DNA of 64,000 nt from assembly GCA_039619475.1 (NCBI GenBank), contig CM077116.1:172885863-172949862 (forward strand). The letters run 5' to 3'. Below, in pieces: positions 45,587 through 58,521 of this stretch. Positions within the stretch are counted from its first letter, which is position 1. Each line of letters begins with the position of its first letter. The position numbers were made by a program, and so were the translations under genes. The notes under the pieces were generated by a model. The model did not search any database and was not told where the DNA came from. It saw only the letters and a program-made list of their open reading frames with translations. This DNA comes from Icerya purchasi (Eukaryota; Arthropoda; Insecta; Hemiptera; Monophlebidae).

Positions 45587-46494
45587 ATCGGCCCGAATTC
45601 ACAGAGAATTCGACCACGATCTTTTTGAACGGCCATTTTGCCTAATAATAAAAAATATATATATAAAATTGAATACGCCACCGATTTTTCTAGAACATTC
45701 TGAAAATCGGTGGAACGGCGGGTACCCTGCGTCGGTTTTTTCGGGTTCTAAGAAAAACTTCTCACGCCTCGACGTAGCTCGAATCGCATCTCCGACGCAC
45801 ACAACGCCAGATCGGACAAACAGCGGACGAACCACCCTCATATAATTAACACACACATATGCACGGATCGCCAAATTGGCGCCGTGCACATTGGCAATTC
45901 CCACGAAATTTGTCGATCTAGCATTACGGTCGGAGAATGCTCAGTTTGCACGCTGCCCGAAGAAACCGGAGAAATAGAAATCGGAGGCCTGAGAAACTGT
46001 CAAAATGCGGAGAAATGAGGAATTTAGAATTTGGAAAAGAAGTAATCATTATCATTTTTTAATTCGGTACAGCGTGATAAATATCGAAAGTCATGGCGGC
46101 CGAATCCGTCACACTGCCCCACCCTTATTTTCATCCAAAACAGAAGTTTTGGATGAGAACTCAGGTGACCCAAGAGCGACAAAATTCGGACCACCCGTTG
46201 CCGAGCTACGGAGTCCCGAACAGATCTCCACCATCTAACCCACTCATATACACCGCACGTTACACATTATTGAATTATGGTTATACTACTGAGACAAAAT
46301 ACAATCAAGACAAGATAAACAAAAAAAATTTTGATTAAAAATTTCGAATAAAAATGTATTAAGGGTAGTAAAAATTAAAGGTTGAAAAAAAATTAAGGGA
46401 TGAACACCTAAGATAAGGCCCAAATGGTCCTTAACAAATGATAAGAAAATTATAGAATGACATCATAGGACGAGTACCATATTAAAATTGTGCA

Positions 46495-46736
46495 CCGTGC
46501 GTTTTGTTCGTGCTTCTCTAAATTGACGAAGCCGAAGCGTTTTGACGGTGACTGACATGATAGAGGATGAGTGGAATCGCTTGCCCACCGTTCGTTCTGT
46601 TCGTACTCCTCGAAATTGACGAAGCCGAAGCGTTTTGACGGTGACTGACATGATGATGCTTGAATGGAATCACCTGCCTACCGTGCGTTCTGTTCGTACT
46701 CCTCGAAATTGACGAAGCCGAAGCGTTTTGACGGTG
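46495..46736. repeat. 93-bp minisatellite (about 2.6 units)
   Basis: AATTGACGAAGCCGAAGCGT starts at 46521, 46614 and 46707. The same block recurs at 53568-53809 in unit 2. The ORFs over it are products of the repeat. Confidence 0.9.
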
Positions 46737-46992
46737 GGGAGCGCTATAAAGAAATTGATGAATGGAAATGAGTGATAAGGAGCTTGAGGAGCGAGGAGGG
46801 CAATGACCTCCACGCGAATGAACTCGGCGAACCAAGTGACGGAGAGAACTGATTCAACGATACAGGCTGGATTACCTGCGATCGAAGTTAAATGATTGAC
46901 TTGAATTGAATTGAGTAGGAATGAAAGAAATGAATTGAAATAAATGAATTGAATTTAAACGGGATAGAATTGAATTCTGAACTGACGACTAA

Positions 46993-47233
46993 CATCCCTC
47001 TTGATTGGGGAGCCACCTGTGAACCGGGCACTACACCGGTCTTCGGATTCCTTAGGCTCCGGAGCTGCCTTACAAGCCTTCTACGGCGCTTGTCACCGAA
47101 CATCACATCTAACTCGCAACGATCATCCCTCTTGATTGGGAGCCAACGGTGAACCGGGCGTTACACCGGTCTTCGGATTCCTTAGGCTCCGGAGCTGCCT
47201 TACAAGCCTTCTACGGCGCTTGTCACCGAACAT
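46993..47233. repeat. 131-bp tandem duplication
   Basis: CATCCCTCTTGATTGGG starts at 46993 and 47124, followed in both by the same ~90 bp (ACACCGGTCTTCGGATTCCT and TTCTACGGCGCTTGTCACCG). Repeated at +7073 in unit 2. Confidence 0.9.
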
Positions 47234-49673
47234 GACAGGAATATGAAGAATAGAACTGGAACACTCAACAGGATTACAAAAAAAAATGTATGAGGATAGA
47301 CAACTGGAATTACACTTAACCAGGCCATTGAAACTCGCGGGGAAATATAAAAAAAAAAAAATAAAAAAAATTTAGAAAAATTTAAGAAATTATGATTTTA
47401 GGTTTAATTTGAAGGGGCCTGGTGTACACGTTATTCACTCACGCTCCGACCTCCGGAACTTACAAACACGTGTGCGTAAGCCCGGAGAATCGCACAATTA
47501 CACTCACACACTGTCCCAGTGGCAATATAAACGGAGTTGGTATATTAAATGATCGTATCAAGTAAATAATAATAAAATGTAAAATGTTTAAGGCGACACT
47601 CTACTGATTGTGTAAAAAAAAATATATCGACCAGATGTCGAATAATCACATTCGAAATGACGAAGAAATTTAAAAAATTAAAAGCATATCTATAAAGTGG
47701 TTAAACACATGTAGAAAAAACATGACTCAATTGGTCATAAACTACCCTACAATGATAACATCGAATGATACCATAAACGAAAATGTAGATAAAAATAAAA
47801 AAAAACCAACGTTAATAAACATCGATCCGAAACTGGATCGCAACCCATATAAAAACAAAAATAGTAAACAAAAAATAGCAAGAATGCCGATTATAAACGA
47901 CCAACAAAAACAATAAAATATAAGAAGGTTCGCTCGTGATCGTCGACTCTGTGGAACACCACCGCGCACACTTAACTCCAGGATAATAAAACGTAAACCG
48001 AGAATCGAAAAGGAATATGAAAAAGAGGAGAATAACGACCACCGGCACGACACCGAAATTCTATATATTGTCCGGCGTCACATGTTTTTATGAAAAATGT
48101 TATTAAACACGGAAGGAGAGAAATTATTCAAACAAGGAATGGAAAAATACAAGATAAAGAAATAGCAATCGATAACAAATTAGTAGGATATGAACACTAA
48201 AAAAAAAACAAAATTTATCATTATTAGATCGCGATCACAGACAGAAATCTCAGCCGAGTGACTTTAACATATTACCATACTTCCCGGCACCCTTGGCGGG
48301 CGTAGCGTCGTGATGCTTATTATTCTCGGTAGCACAATTGGCTATACCGAAGTTGTATTATTTGTTTTTGGCAAAGCCAAAATCTTTTCCGCGTGTTTTA
48401 TCGAGGCTTAAATCCAATGTCGTGGCCGCATACGTTTTATGTTGTCGTCCATTACACCGAAAAACTCGCACGTCGGAAGGGGAATAAAAAATAAATAAAA
48501 AAATACAGATCCCGCTAGAGTACCAGGTATCTATTTTCTACTCGACCGGACCCATCGTGTGACGCTATGGACGAAAATTGAAGAAAAATAAGGAAAGAAA
48601 GAAGAAAAAATGAAAAAGGGAATAAAAAAAACAAAAAAAAATCGATGCTCGTAGAAAAGGAAATGATAAGGGATTCCTAAGAAAAATTAAGTGGAACACA
48701 AAGATTTGATAACACCTCGCCGTGAGTAACTAATCCTAGTATGGTAACTCCAGTTACCGATGTCTACCAACAACTAGAAAATTCGACCAAAATGGCAAAA
48801 GGAGAAATCTGCGGATGAAAAGGTGAATCGGAAGGAAAGCGAAAAGAGGGTAAGGAAAGAGAAAAAACAAGAAAAATTAAAAGTTAAACAACCACGAAGC
48901 CAAGAGGCCACGACGACGCCCACAAAGTAACGGCGACCGACAAAACAAACAAAAAAATAAATAAAATATATAAAATAAAAGGTTATTGCGAAAACCAAGA
49001 GAAAACTAAAAAAAAAAAAAAAATCGCAATAGTTTCCCTAAACAGAAAAAAATGTAAATGTAGGCGACCAAAACCAAAATATGGTCAAAAAAAAATAAAT
49101 AAATCCAGCATACTAAGTTGGATCAAATATGTATAAAAAAATATACAAAAGAAATAAAAGGGATTACCCTAAACAGAATACATAAGAAAAATAAAAATAA
49201 AAAAAAAAACATAACATGACGTGAACATAATAATGCATAATTTCGTAAATCGGAAATATAATATATCCTCATCTACACCTCACATAAACGCGAGAGGTTA
49301 TAGACCACAGTGGTAAGTATGAATGTAGAGGTAAACAAAAACAAAACGACAAGTTTTTTAAACGGAAAAAACTGCAAAAACCGAAATCCGAAGCATTTCG
49401 CCCAGATGAAAATATAAAAAAAATAAAAATAAAATAATTTTGAAATAAAATTTTGAGCGAGTACACACATAAGTCAAGCTCTTTCTCGCGCATCGTATAC
49501 CTTCTACCTTATCAAAACCAAATGTACACATAAACAAAACTCTCCGCGCAATTGGCAGCAAACTGACAACTAATCCTTACATTCAAAATAAACACAGATC
49601 TCAGAGCACTCCAGGTCGGCAAAACATCGCAACAAAACCTTTGAAAAAGCGCACCAAAATATAAAATCCAACC

Positions 49674-49870
49674 AAGCAAAACAGAACAGAACAGAACATA
49701 GCAAACCAAAGCAAAACAGAACAGAACACAGCATACCAAAGCAAAACAGAACAGAACATAGCACACCAAAGCAAAACAGAACAGAACACAGCACACCAAA
49801 GCAAAACAGAACAGAACATAGCACACCAAAACAAAACAGAACAGAACATAGCACACCAAAGCAAAACAAA
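49674..49870. repeat. 30-bp minisatellite (about 6 units)
   Basis: The unit AGCAAAACAGAACAGAACAT followed by AGCACACCAA is repeated with single-base variants. It recurs at 56747-56943. Minus-strand Cys/Phe/Leu-rich ORFs over it are artefacts. Confidence 0.9.
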
Positions 49871-50125
49871 CCAAATCCTCATACTAAGCCTTTCTAAAAC
49901 AAAACAAAACAGAACAAATCCTCATACTAGACATTCCTCACCTCACGTCTATCTGTACTCATCTCAAACTTCAAAATCAAAAATATACCTCACGTCCTAG
50001 ACGAGTTTTGACTAAATTTATTTTATTATTAATGTGTATTAGTGTTTTTTAATTAAGTTTTTTTTTTTTTTTTTTTTTTTGACGTCGTTATTCTGAAGAA
50101 TTTGGCTAGCTGATTCAATTATTAA

Positions 50126-51448
50126 TTATTTACGCCGATACTTCCACAACCGGAGATGGTAACGGGAGCAATGTCCCAACCGACGAGAATTATTACTTAC
50201 CTTTGAATCTTTCATGTATCCGGACTTCAAATAGTTAAATTTGTACTTGGTTTTCTTAGTTTTGCGTTTAATGTTAGGTTTATTATTCTTATTTATAAAT
50301 CTTCCGATTTGGTACTTAATTTTTTCAATTTTAGCTTTATTTGCTCCTTTTTTCTTGTGACGTATATTCTTGCTGACTTTTACATCTTTAATATTATTTG
50401 TAAAATTTATTTTAACCGGATCATCGCGATCGTCTTGATTATTTATATTGGTCTGATCGCTAGTGTTGCTATTATCATTACTATTAAAATTGTCATTATC
50501 ATTATTATAGATCCTACACGTATTAGTATTATTATTATTATTATTATTATTATTTTCGACATCTTTGTCTTCCCTACTTTTATCGTCATTATTATCATTA
50601 ACATCATTATCGTAACTATTTTTAAGATCATTTATATTGTCATTAAGCCCCTGTTCCTCGTCACTTTCCACTCGTTTCTCCTCATCCTCCTCAGACATAG
50701 TGATGCGCTCAACTAACTCATTCTCTACCTTTTCACTTTGCGTCGGCTCACCAGAGACCGCAGATTCATCCCTAACATTTTTAAGATCTTGATTATTTTC
50801 ATAAATTTTATTTTCAGGTATTTTATTGAGTTCTTCTTCGACTTCGACTTTAGGTTTTTCAAGTTCTACATCTAATTTATTTTCTAAAAGATCGAATTTA
50901 TTAATTAATGAGGAATTGTGTTTATTCAATTCTTCCAATTTATTATTTATCTTTGTGTTGCTTTCCTCCAGTTTATTATTAATTTGTTTTAAGTTATGAT
51001 CCAATTTTTCGTTAATATTTGCGTTAATTGTATTTAATTTTTCTTCGAAATTATTAATTTTTTCCTCGAAGTTATTGAAATTTTTGTTGTGTTCTTCGAA
51101 TTTATTATTTATTTCGTCTTTTAAATTTTTATTATTTTCTCTCATCTCTTCTTTTAAATTGTTAAAATTCTTGTTATTATCTTCCGTATTTTTTTTATTA
51201 TTTTCTTTTAATTTATTATTTATTTCGTCTTTTAAACCGAGCATGAGTTGTCTTAAATCCTCGAGAGATGGTTGAGTTACGGATGTCTCTGAGTTCACTG
51301 GAGCGCGACACGTCTCTTCCGAATTCACCTCCGAACTAGCCTCAGAAATACGATCCGATATCTCATTCTGCATATCCTCTTCACTTTCATCCATTTCACG
51401 ATAATTTCCCCTGGTCACCACCACTCTGGCTAAATCCTCGTTCTCCAT
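50126..51448 (-). CDS. gag-like coiled-coil protein, unit 1
   Basis: The 440-residue frame starts at the first ATG downstream of the PBS-like site (MENEDLARVVVTRGNYREMD). Residues 1-60 are acidic; about 65-215 form a long Asn/Lys/Glu-rich heptad region (repeated NNKLKEN, NNLKEEM, NNFEEKI, NNKLEE blocks) that should be a coiled coil; about 300-320 is a poly-Asn run encoded by an ATT triplet repeat; about 370-440 is strongly basic (HKKKGANKAKIEKIKYQIG, KRKTKKTKYKF). There is no zinc knuckle or capsid motif I can recognise. Position after the PBS suggests gag; the basic tail could bind RNA. Function is inferred from position only. Confidence 0.65.
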   Translation of the reverse strand: MENEDLARVVVTRGNYREMDESEEDMQNEISDRISEASSEVNSEETCRAPVNSETSVTQPSLEDLRQLMLGLKDEINNKLKENNKKNTEDNNKNFNNLKEEMRENNKNLKDEINNKFEEHNKNFNNFEEKINNFEEKLNTINANINEKLDHNLKQINNKLEESNTKINNKLEELNKHNSSLINKFDLLENKLDVELEKPKVEVEEELNKIPENKIYENNQDLKNVRDESAVSGEPTQSEKVENELVERITMSEEDEEKRVESDEEQGLNDNINDLKNSYDNDVNDNNDDKSREDKDVENNNNNNNNNTNTCRIYNNDNDNFNSNDNSNTSDQTNINNQDDRDDPVKINFTNNIKDVKVSKNIRHKKKGANKAKIEKIKYQIGRFINKNNKPNIKRKTKKTKYKFNYLKSGYMKDSKVSNNSRRLGHCSRYHLRLWKYRRK

Positions 51449-51805
51449 TTTTACGCAGGGTAATTAAAATAAAAAATAAGAAAATTCGGGCCTAACTATC
51501 AGAAATTAAATATTTAAAATTTGAATAAAATAAAATAATTTCGAAACTCCGGTTCGTTAAAAAAAATATTTTGAATAATTCTTAACGCGAGAAAAACAGA
51601 AAAATAAAAAAACTAAATTTTTTTTTTTTTTAAAATTTTGAATGAGTGAACCACGAGAAGATAAAACGTATATAAACTATAGCAGGCCGAGGAGAGAGTT
51701 AAACTAATATAAAATCTTATCTGTTTCCGCTTGGCAGATCCTTCTCCGCTGAAACCGCTGCTTCCTTTTTCGTATCAGGTAACGTATCTATCCATATACT
51801 ATCGA

Positions 51806-51830
51806 GTCCCTGTTTGTTCGGGCCACCATT
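51806..51830 (-). promoter_or_regulatory. primer-binding-site-like sequence, unit 1
   Basis: Two bases after the LTR end on the minus strand is TGGTGGCCCGAACAAACAGG followed by GAC, a fifth module of the PBS-like series with a small insertion relative to the tRNA-Lys complement. It is where a retrotransposon PBS should be. Confidence 0.65.
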
Positions 51831-53186
51831 TGTGACTAATTCGTTATTTCCCTGTTCCGGGCGCTATTTGTGACTAATTTACTATGTCCCTGTTCGGGTA
51901 CCATTTGATAAGAATTAACTCTCTTCACTGGTCCCTGTCCTTAGGCGACATTTGTAACTGATTCGTTCTTTGAACTTAAATTTTTGTCCCTGTTCCGGAA
52001 GCCATTTGTAACTGACCAGCTTCCGATGATGAATAAAAATAAATATGAAAATAAAATAAAAGAAATAGAAGTTCCGGGCGCCAACGTTACTTCAGGTGTA
52101 ACGTAACCGTTAGCTCGATCGGAAAGAGCTTTAGGCTTTCCTAAGGTTTACACGAAAAAGAAAAGGTCTCCGCGGCGGAGATGTCACGAAAACGTGTCCT
52201 TATTGCGAAAAATAAAAAAAATAGAAAAAAAACAACAAATCTTTTGGTAAGATGTGTAAACTGAGTTATATTTGATTTAAAACGAACCGATATAAATTTT
52301 GCCTTAAGCGGCCAAAGCAGTGGAAAAAGATATAAATTTTGCCTCGAACGGCGCGTAGCTGTGAAAAATACAAAAAAACGAGCGTGCCCACGGGCCAAAG
52401 CAGCGAGATCTGCCTGCGACGAGCAGCAAGCGAGAACTCAAATTATAGTAAGAAAATTGCCTTAACGGCGCGTAGCAATGAAAAAGAACGAATGTGCCCA
52501 CGGGCCAAAGCAGTCGAGATCTGCCTGCGACGAGCAGCAAGCGAGAACTTAAATTATAGTAAAAAAAATTGCCTTACGGCGCGTAGCAATGAAAAGACGA
52601 AAGTGCCCACGGGCCAAAGCAGTCGAGATCTGCCTGCGACGAGCAGCAAGCGAGAACTGATCGGCCCGAATTCACAGAGAATTCGACCACGATCTTTTTG
52701 AACGGCCATTTTGCCTAATAATAAAAAATATATATATAAAATTGAATACGCCACCGATTTTTCTAGAACATTCTGAAAATCGGTGGAACGGCGGGTACCC
52801 TGCGTCGGTTTTTTCGGGTTCTAAGAAAAACTTCTCACGCCTCGACGTAGCTCGAATCGCATCTCCGACGCACACAACGCCAGATCGGACAAACAGCGGA
52901 CGAACCACCCTCATATAATTAACACACACATATGCACGGATCGCCAAATTGGCGCCGTGCACATTGGCAATTCCCACGAAATTTGTCGATCTAGCATTAC
53001 GGTCGGAGAATGCTCAGTTTGCACGCTGCCCGAAGAAACCGGAGAAATAGAAATCGGAGGCCTGAGAAACTGTCAAAATGCGGAGAAATGAGGAATTTAG
53101 AATTTGGAAAAGAAGTAATCATTATCATTTTTTAATTCGGTACAGCGTGATAAATATCGAAAGTCATGGCGGCCGAATCCGTCACA
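51831..53186 (-). repeat. LTR 2 (shared middle LTR)
   Basis: This copy is 7073 bp from LTR 1. It serves as 5' LTR for unit 1 and 3' LTR for unit 2, as in arrays made by LTR-LTR recombination. Confidence 0.85.
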
Positions 53187-56100
53187 CTGCCCCACCCTTA
53201 TTTTCATCCAAAACAGAAGTTTTGGATGAGAACTCAGGTGACCCAAGAGCGACAAAATTCGGACCACCCGTTGCCGAGCTACGGAGTCCCGAACAGATCT
53301 CCACCATCTAACCCACTCATATACACCGCACGTTACACATTATTGAATTATGGTTATACTACTGAGACAAAATACAATCAAGACAAGATAAACAAAAAAA
53401 ATTTTGATTAAAAATTTCGAATAAAAATGTATTAAGGGTAGTAAAAATTAAAGGTTGAAAAAAAATTAAGGGATGAACACCTAAGATAAGGCCCAAATGG
53501 TCCTTAACAAATGATAAGAAAATTATAGAATGACATCATAGGACGAGTACCATATTAAAATTGTGCACCGTGCGTTTTGTTCGTGCTTCTCTAAATTGAC
53601 GAAGCCGAAGCGTTTTGACGGTGACTGACATGATAGAGGATGAGTGGAATCGCTTGCCCACCGTTCGTTCTGTTCGTACTCCTCGAAATTGACGAAGCCG
53701 AAGCGTTTTGACGGTGACTGACATGATGATGCTTGAATGGAATCACCTGCCTACCGTGCGTTCTGTTCGTACTCCTCGAAATTGACGAAGCCGAAGCGTT
53801 TTGACGGTGGGGAGCGCTATAAAGAAATTGATGAATGGAAATGAGTGATAAGGAGCTTGAGGAGCGAGGAGGGCAATGACCTCCACGCGAATGAACTCGG
53901 CGAACCAAGTGACGGAGAGAACTGATTCAACGATACAGGCTGGATTACCTGCGATCGAAGTTAAATGATTGACTTGAATTGAATTGAGTAGGAATGAAAG
54001 AAATGAATTGAAATAAATGAATTGAATTTAAACGGGATAGAATTGAATTCTGAACTGACGACTAACATCCCTCTTGATTGGGGAGCCACCTGTGAACCGG
54101 GCACTACACCGGTCTTCGGATTCCTTAGGCTCCGGAGCTGCCTTACAAGCCTTCTACGGCGCTTGTCACCGAACATCACATCTAACTCGCAACGATCATC
54201 CCTCTTGATTGGGAGCCAACGGTGAACCGGGCGTTACACCGGTCTTCGGATTCCTTAGGCTCCGGAGCTGCCTTACAAGCCTTCTACGGCGCTTGTCACC
54301 GAACATGACAGGAATATGAAGAATAGAACTGGAACACTCAACAGGATTACAAAAAAAAATGTATGAGGATAGACAACTGGAATTACACTTAACCAGGCCA
54401 TTGAAACTCGCGGGGAAATATAAAAAAAAAAAAATAAAAAAAATTTAGAAAAATTTAAGAAATTATGATTTTAGGTTTAATTTGAAGGGGCCTGGTGTAC
54501 ACGTTATTCACTCACGCTCCGACCTCCGGAACTTACAAACACGTGTGCGTAAGCCCGGAGAATCGCACAATTACACTCACACACTGTCCCAGTGGCAATA
54601 TAAACGGAGTTGGTATATTAAATGATCGTATCAAGTAAATAATAATAAAATGTAAAATGTTTAAGGCGACACTCTACTGATTGTGTAAAAAAAAATATAT
54701 CGACCAGATGTCGAATAATCACATTCGAAATGACGAAGAAATTTAAAAAATTAAAAGCATATCTATAAAGTGGTTAAACACATGTAGAAAAAACATGACT
54801 CAATTGGTCATAAACTACCCTACAATGATAACATCGAATGATACCATAAACGAAAATGTAGATAAAAATAAAAAAAAACCAACGTTAATAAACATCGATC
54901 CGAAACTGGATCGCAACCCATATAAAAACAAAAATAGTAAACAAAAAATAGCAAGAATGCCGATTATAAACGACCAACAAAAACAATAAAATATAAGAAG
55001 GTTCGCTCGTGATCGTCGACTCTGTGGAACACCACCGCGCACACTTAACTCCAGGATAATAAAACGTAAACCGAGAATCGAAAAGGAATATGAAAAAGAG
55101 GAGAATAACGACCACCGGCACGACACCGAAATTCTATATATTGTCCGGCGTCACATGTTTTTATGAAAAATGTTATTAAACACGGAAGGAGAGAAATTAT
55201 TCAAACAAGGAATGGAAAAATACAAGATAAAGAAATAGCAATCGATAACAAATTAGTAGGATATGAACACTAAAAAAAAAACAAAATTTATCATTATTAG
55301 ATCGCGATCACAGACAGAAATCTCAGCCGAGTGACTTTAACATATTACCATACTTCCCGGCACCCTTGGCGGGCGTAGCGTCGTGATGCTTATTATTCTC
55401 GGTAGCACAATTGGCTATACCGAAGTTGTATTATTTGTTTTTGGCAAAGCCAAAATCTTTTCCGCGTGTTTTATCGAGGCTTAAATCCAATGTCGTGGCC
55501 GCATACGTTTTATGTTGTCGTCCATTACACCGAAAAACTCGCACGTCGGAAGGGGAATAAAAAATAAATAAAAAAATACAGATCCCGCTAGAGTACCAGG
55601 TATCTATTTTCTACTCGACCGGACCCATCGTGTGACGCTATGGACGAAAATTGAAGAAAAATAAGGAAAGAAAGAAGAAAAAATGAAAAAGGGAATAAAA
55701 AAAACAAAAAAAAATCGATGCTCGTAGAAAAGGAAATGATAAGGGATTCCTAAGAAAAATTAAGTGGAACACAAAGATTTGATAACACCTCGCCGTGAGT
55801 AACTAATCCTAGTATGGTAACTCCAGTTACCGATGTCTACCAACAACTAGAAAATTCGACCAAAATGGCAAAAGGAGAAATCTGCGGATGAAAAGGTGAA
55901 TCGGAAGGAAAGCGAAAAGAGGGTAAGGAAAGAGAAAAAACAAGAAAAATTAAAAGTTAAACAACCACGAAGCCAAGAGGCCACGACGACGCCCACAAAG
56001 TAACGGCGACCGACAAAACAAACAAAAAAATAAATAAAATATATAAAATAAAAGGTTATTGCGAAAACCAAGAGAAAACTAAAAAAAAAAAAAAAATCGC

Positions 56101-57198
56101 AATAGTTTCCCTAAACAGAAAAAAATGTAAATGTAGGCGACCAAAACCAAAATATGGTCAAAAAAAAATAAATAAATCCAGCATACTAAGTTGGATCAAA
56201 TATGTATAAAAAAATATACAAAAGAAATAAAAGGGATTACCCTAAACAGAATACATAAGAAAAATAAAAATAAAAAAAAAAACATAACATGACGTGAACA
56301 TAATAATGCATAATTTCGTAAATCGGAAATATAATATATCCTCATCTACACCTCACATAAACGCGAGAGGTTATAGACCACAGTGGTAAGTATGAATGTA
56401 GAGGTAAACAAAAACAAAACGACAAGTTTTTTAAACGGAAAAAACTGCAAAAACCGAAATCCGAAGCATTTCGCCCAGATGAAAATATAAAAAAAATAAA
56501 AATAAAATAATTTTGAAATAAAATTTTGAGCGAGTACACACATAAGTCAAGCTCTTTCTCGCGCATCGTATACCTTCTACCTTATCAAAACCAAATGTAC
56601 ACATAAACAAAACTCTCCGCGCAATTGGCAGCAAACTGACAACTAATCCTTACATTCAAAATAAACACAGATCTCAGAGCACTCCAGGTCGGCAAAACAT
56701 CGCAACAAAACCTTTGAAAAAGCGCACCAAAATATAAAATCCAACCAAGCAAAACAGAACAGAACAGAACATAGCAAACCAAAGCAAAACAGAACAGAAC
56801 ACAGCATACCAAAGCAAAACAGAACAGAACATAGCACACCAAAGCAAAACAGAACAGAACACAGCACACCAAAGCAAAACAGAACAGAACATAGCACACC
56901 AAAACAAAACAGAACAGAACATAGCACACCAAAGCAAAACAAACCAAATCCTCATACTAAGCCTTTCTAAAACAAAACAAAACAGAACAAATCCTCATAC
57001 TAGACATTCCTCACCTCACGTCTATCTGTACTCATCTCAAACTTCAAAATCAAAAATATACCTCACGTCCTAGACGAGTTTTGACTAAATTTATTTTATT
57101 ATTAATGTGTATTAGTGTTTTTTAATTAAGTTTTTTTTTTTTTTTTTTTTTTTGACGTCGTTATTCTGAAGAATTTGGCTAGCTGATTCAATTATTAA

Positions 57199-58521
57199 TT
57201 ATTTACGCCGATACTTCCACAACCGGAGATGGTAACGGGAGCAATGTCCCAACCGACGAGAATTATTACTTACCTTTGAATCTTTCATGTATCCGGACTT
57301 CAAATAGTTAAATTTGTACTTGGTTTTCTTAGTTTTGCGTTTAATGTTAGGTTTATTATTCTTATTTATAAATCTTCCGATTTGGTACTTAATTTTTTCA
57401 ATTTTAGCTTTATTTGCTCCTTTTTTCTTGTGACGTATATTCTTGCTGACTTTTACATCTTTAATATTATTTGTAAAATTTATTTTAACCGGATCATCGC
57501 GATCGTCTTGATTATTTATATTGGTCTGATCGCTAGTGTTGCTATTATCATTACTATTAAAATTGTCATTATCATTATTATAGATCCTACACGTATTAGT
57601 ATTATTATTATTATTATTATTATTATTTTCGACATCTTTGTCTTCCCTACTTTTATCGTCATTATTATCATTAACATCATTATCGTAACTATTTTTAAGA
57701 TCATTTATATTGTCATTAAGCCCCTGTTCCTCGTCACTTTCCACTCGTTTCTCCTCATCCTCCTCAGACATAGTGATGCGCTCAACTAACTCATTCTCTA
57801 CCTTTTCACTTTGCGTCGGCTCACCAGAGACCGCAGATTCATCCCTAACATTTTTAAGATCTTGATTATTTTCATAAATTTTATTTTCAGGTATTTTATT
57901 GAGTTCTTCTTCGACTTCGACTTTAGGTTTTTCAAGTTCTACATCTAATTTATTTTCTAAAAGATCGAATTTATTAATTAATGAGGAATTGTGTTTATTC
58001 AATTCTTCCAATTTATTATTTATCTTTGTGTTGCTTTCCTCCAGTTTATTATTAATTTGTTTTAAGTTATGATCCAATTTTTCGTTAATATTTGCGTTAA
58101 TTGTATTTAATTTTTCTTCGAAATTATTAATTTTTTCCTCGAAGTTATTGAAATTTTTGTTGTGTTCTTCGAATTTATTATTTATTTCGTCTTTTAAATT
58201 TTTATTATTTTCTCTCATCTCTTCTTTTAAATTGTTAAAATTCTTGTTATTATCTTCCGTATTTTTTTTATTATTTTCTTTTAATTTATTATTTATTTCG
58301 TCTTTTAAACCGAGCATGAGTTGTCTTAAATCCTCGAGAGATGGTTGAGTTACGGATGTCTCTGAGTTCACTGGAGCGCGACACGTCTCTTCCGAATTCA
58401 CCTCCGAACTAGCCTCAGAAATACGATCCGATATCTCATTCTGCATATCCTCTTCACTTTCATCCATTTCACGATAATTTCCCCTGGTCACCACCACTCT
58501 GGCTAAATCCTCGTTCTCCAT
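57199..58521 (-). CDS. gag-like coiled-coil protein, unit 2
   Basis: The 440-residue protein is identical to that of unit 1 (50126-51448), with the same acidic N-terminus, Asn/Lys/Glu coiled-coil region, poly-Asn run and basic tail. Identity over the whole frame shows that the duplication is very recent or that the copies were homogenised. Without pol, replication would need enzymes from a related element. Confidence 0.65.
   Translation of the reverse strand: MENEDLARVVVTRGNYREMDESEEDMQNEISDRISEASSEVNSEETCRAPVNSETSVTQPSLEDLRQLMLGLKDEINNKLKENNKKNTEDNNKNFNNLKEEMRENNKNLKDEINNKFEEHNKNFNNFEEKINNFEEKLNTINANINEKLDHNLKQINNKLEESNTKINNKLEELNKHNSSLINKFDLLENKLDVELEKPKVEVEEELNKIPENKIYENNQDLKNVRDESAVSGEPTQSEKVENELVERITMSEEDEEKRVESDEEQGLNDNINDLKNSYDNDVNDNNDDKSREDKDVENNNNNNNNNTNTCRIYNNDNDNFNSNDNSNTSDQTNINNQDDRDDPVKINFTNNIKDVKVSKNIRHKKKGANKAKIEKIKYQIGRFINKNNKPNIKRKTKKTKYKFNYLKSGYMKDSKVSNNSRRLGHCSRYHLRLWKYRRK

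Larger units (their letters stand above)
44758..46113 (-). repeat. LTR 1 (3' LTR of the array on the minus strand)
   Basis: It is 1356 bp with TGTGAC...GTCACA termini on the minus strand. It contains a TATATATATATTTT-like A/T tract at about 45653-45669 and a ~113-bp internal tandem repeat at 45277-45586. At 45498 it has A where the other two LTRs have G (52571, 59644), the only difference I noticed. Confidence 0.85.
46114..51830 (-). other. internal region, unit 1
   Basis: Read on the minus strand from 51830: PBS-like site, 355-bp leader, gag-like ORF (51448-50126), then about 4 kb with no recognisable pol but several minisatellites, and finally a purine-rich ATGAAAATAAGGGTGGGGC next to the 3' LTR (about 46116-46134), a candidate polypurine tract. 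Non-repetitive parts of the 4 kb contain only short ORFs without motifs. Confidence 0.75.

Noticed and set aside
45266..45628. 120-codon plus-strand ORF in each LTR
   Set aside because: It is antisense to the element and made of the LTR tandem repeat; no motif recognisable.
46463..46835. Minus-strand ORFs with repeated RQNASASSISRSTNRT blocks
   Set aside because: They arise from the 93-bp tandem repeat, whose length is a multiple of three.
49512..49882. Three overlapping minus-strand ORFs rich in Cys, Phe and Leu (also at 56585-56955)
   Set aside because: They are the three-frame reading of a 30-bp minisatellite without stops; no membrane protein is implied.
50309..50716. Plus-strand Ile-rich 135-codon ORF
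   Set aside because: It is the antisense shadow of the Asn-rich gag-like ORF and its ATT triplet run.
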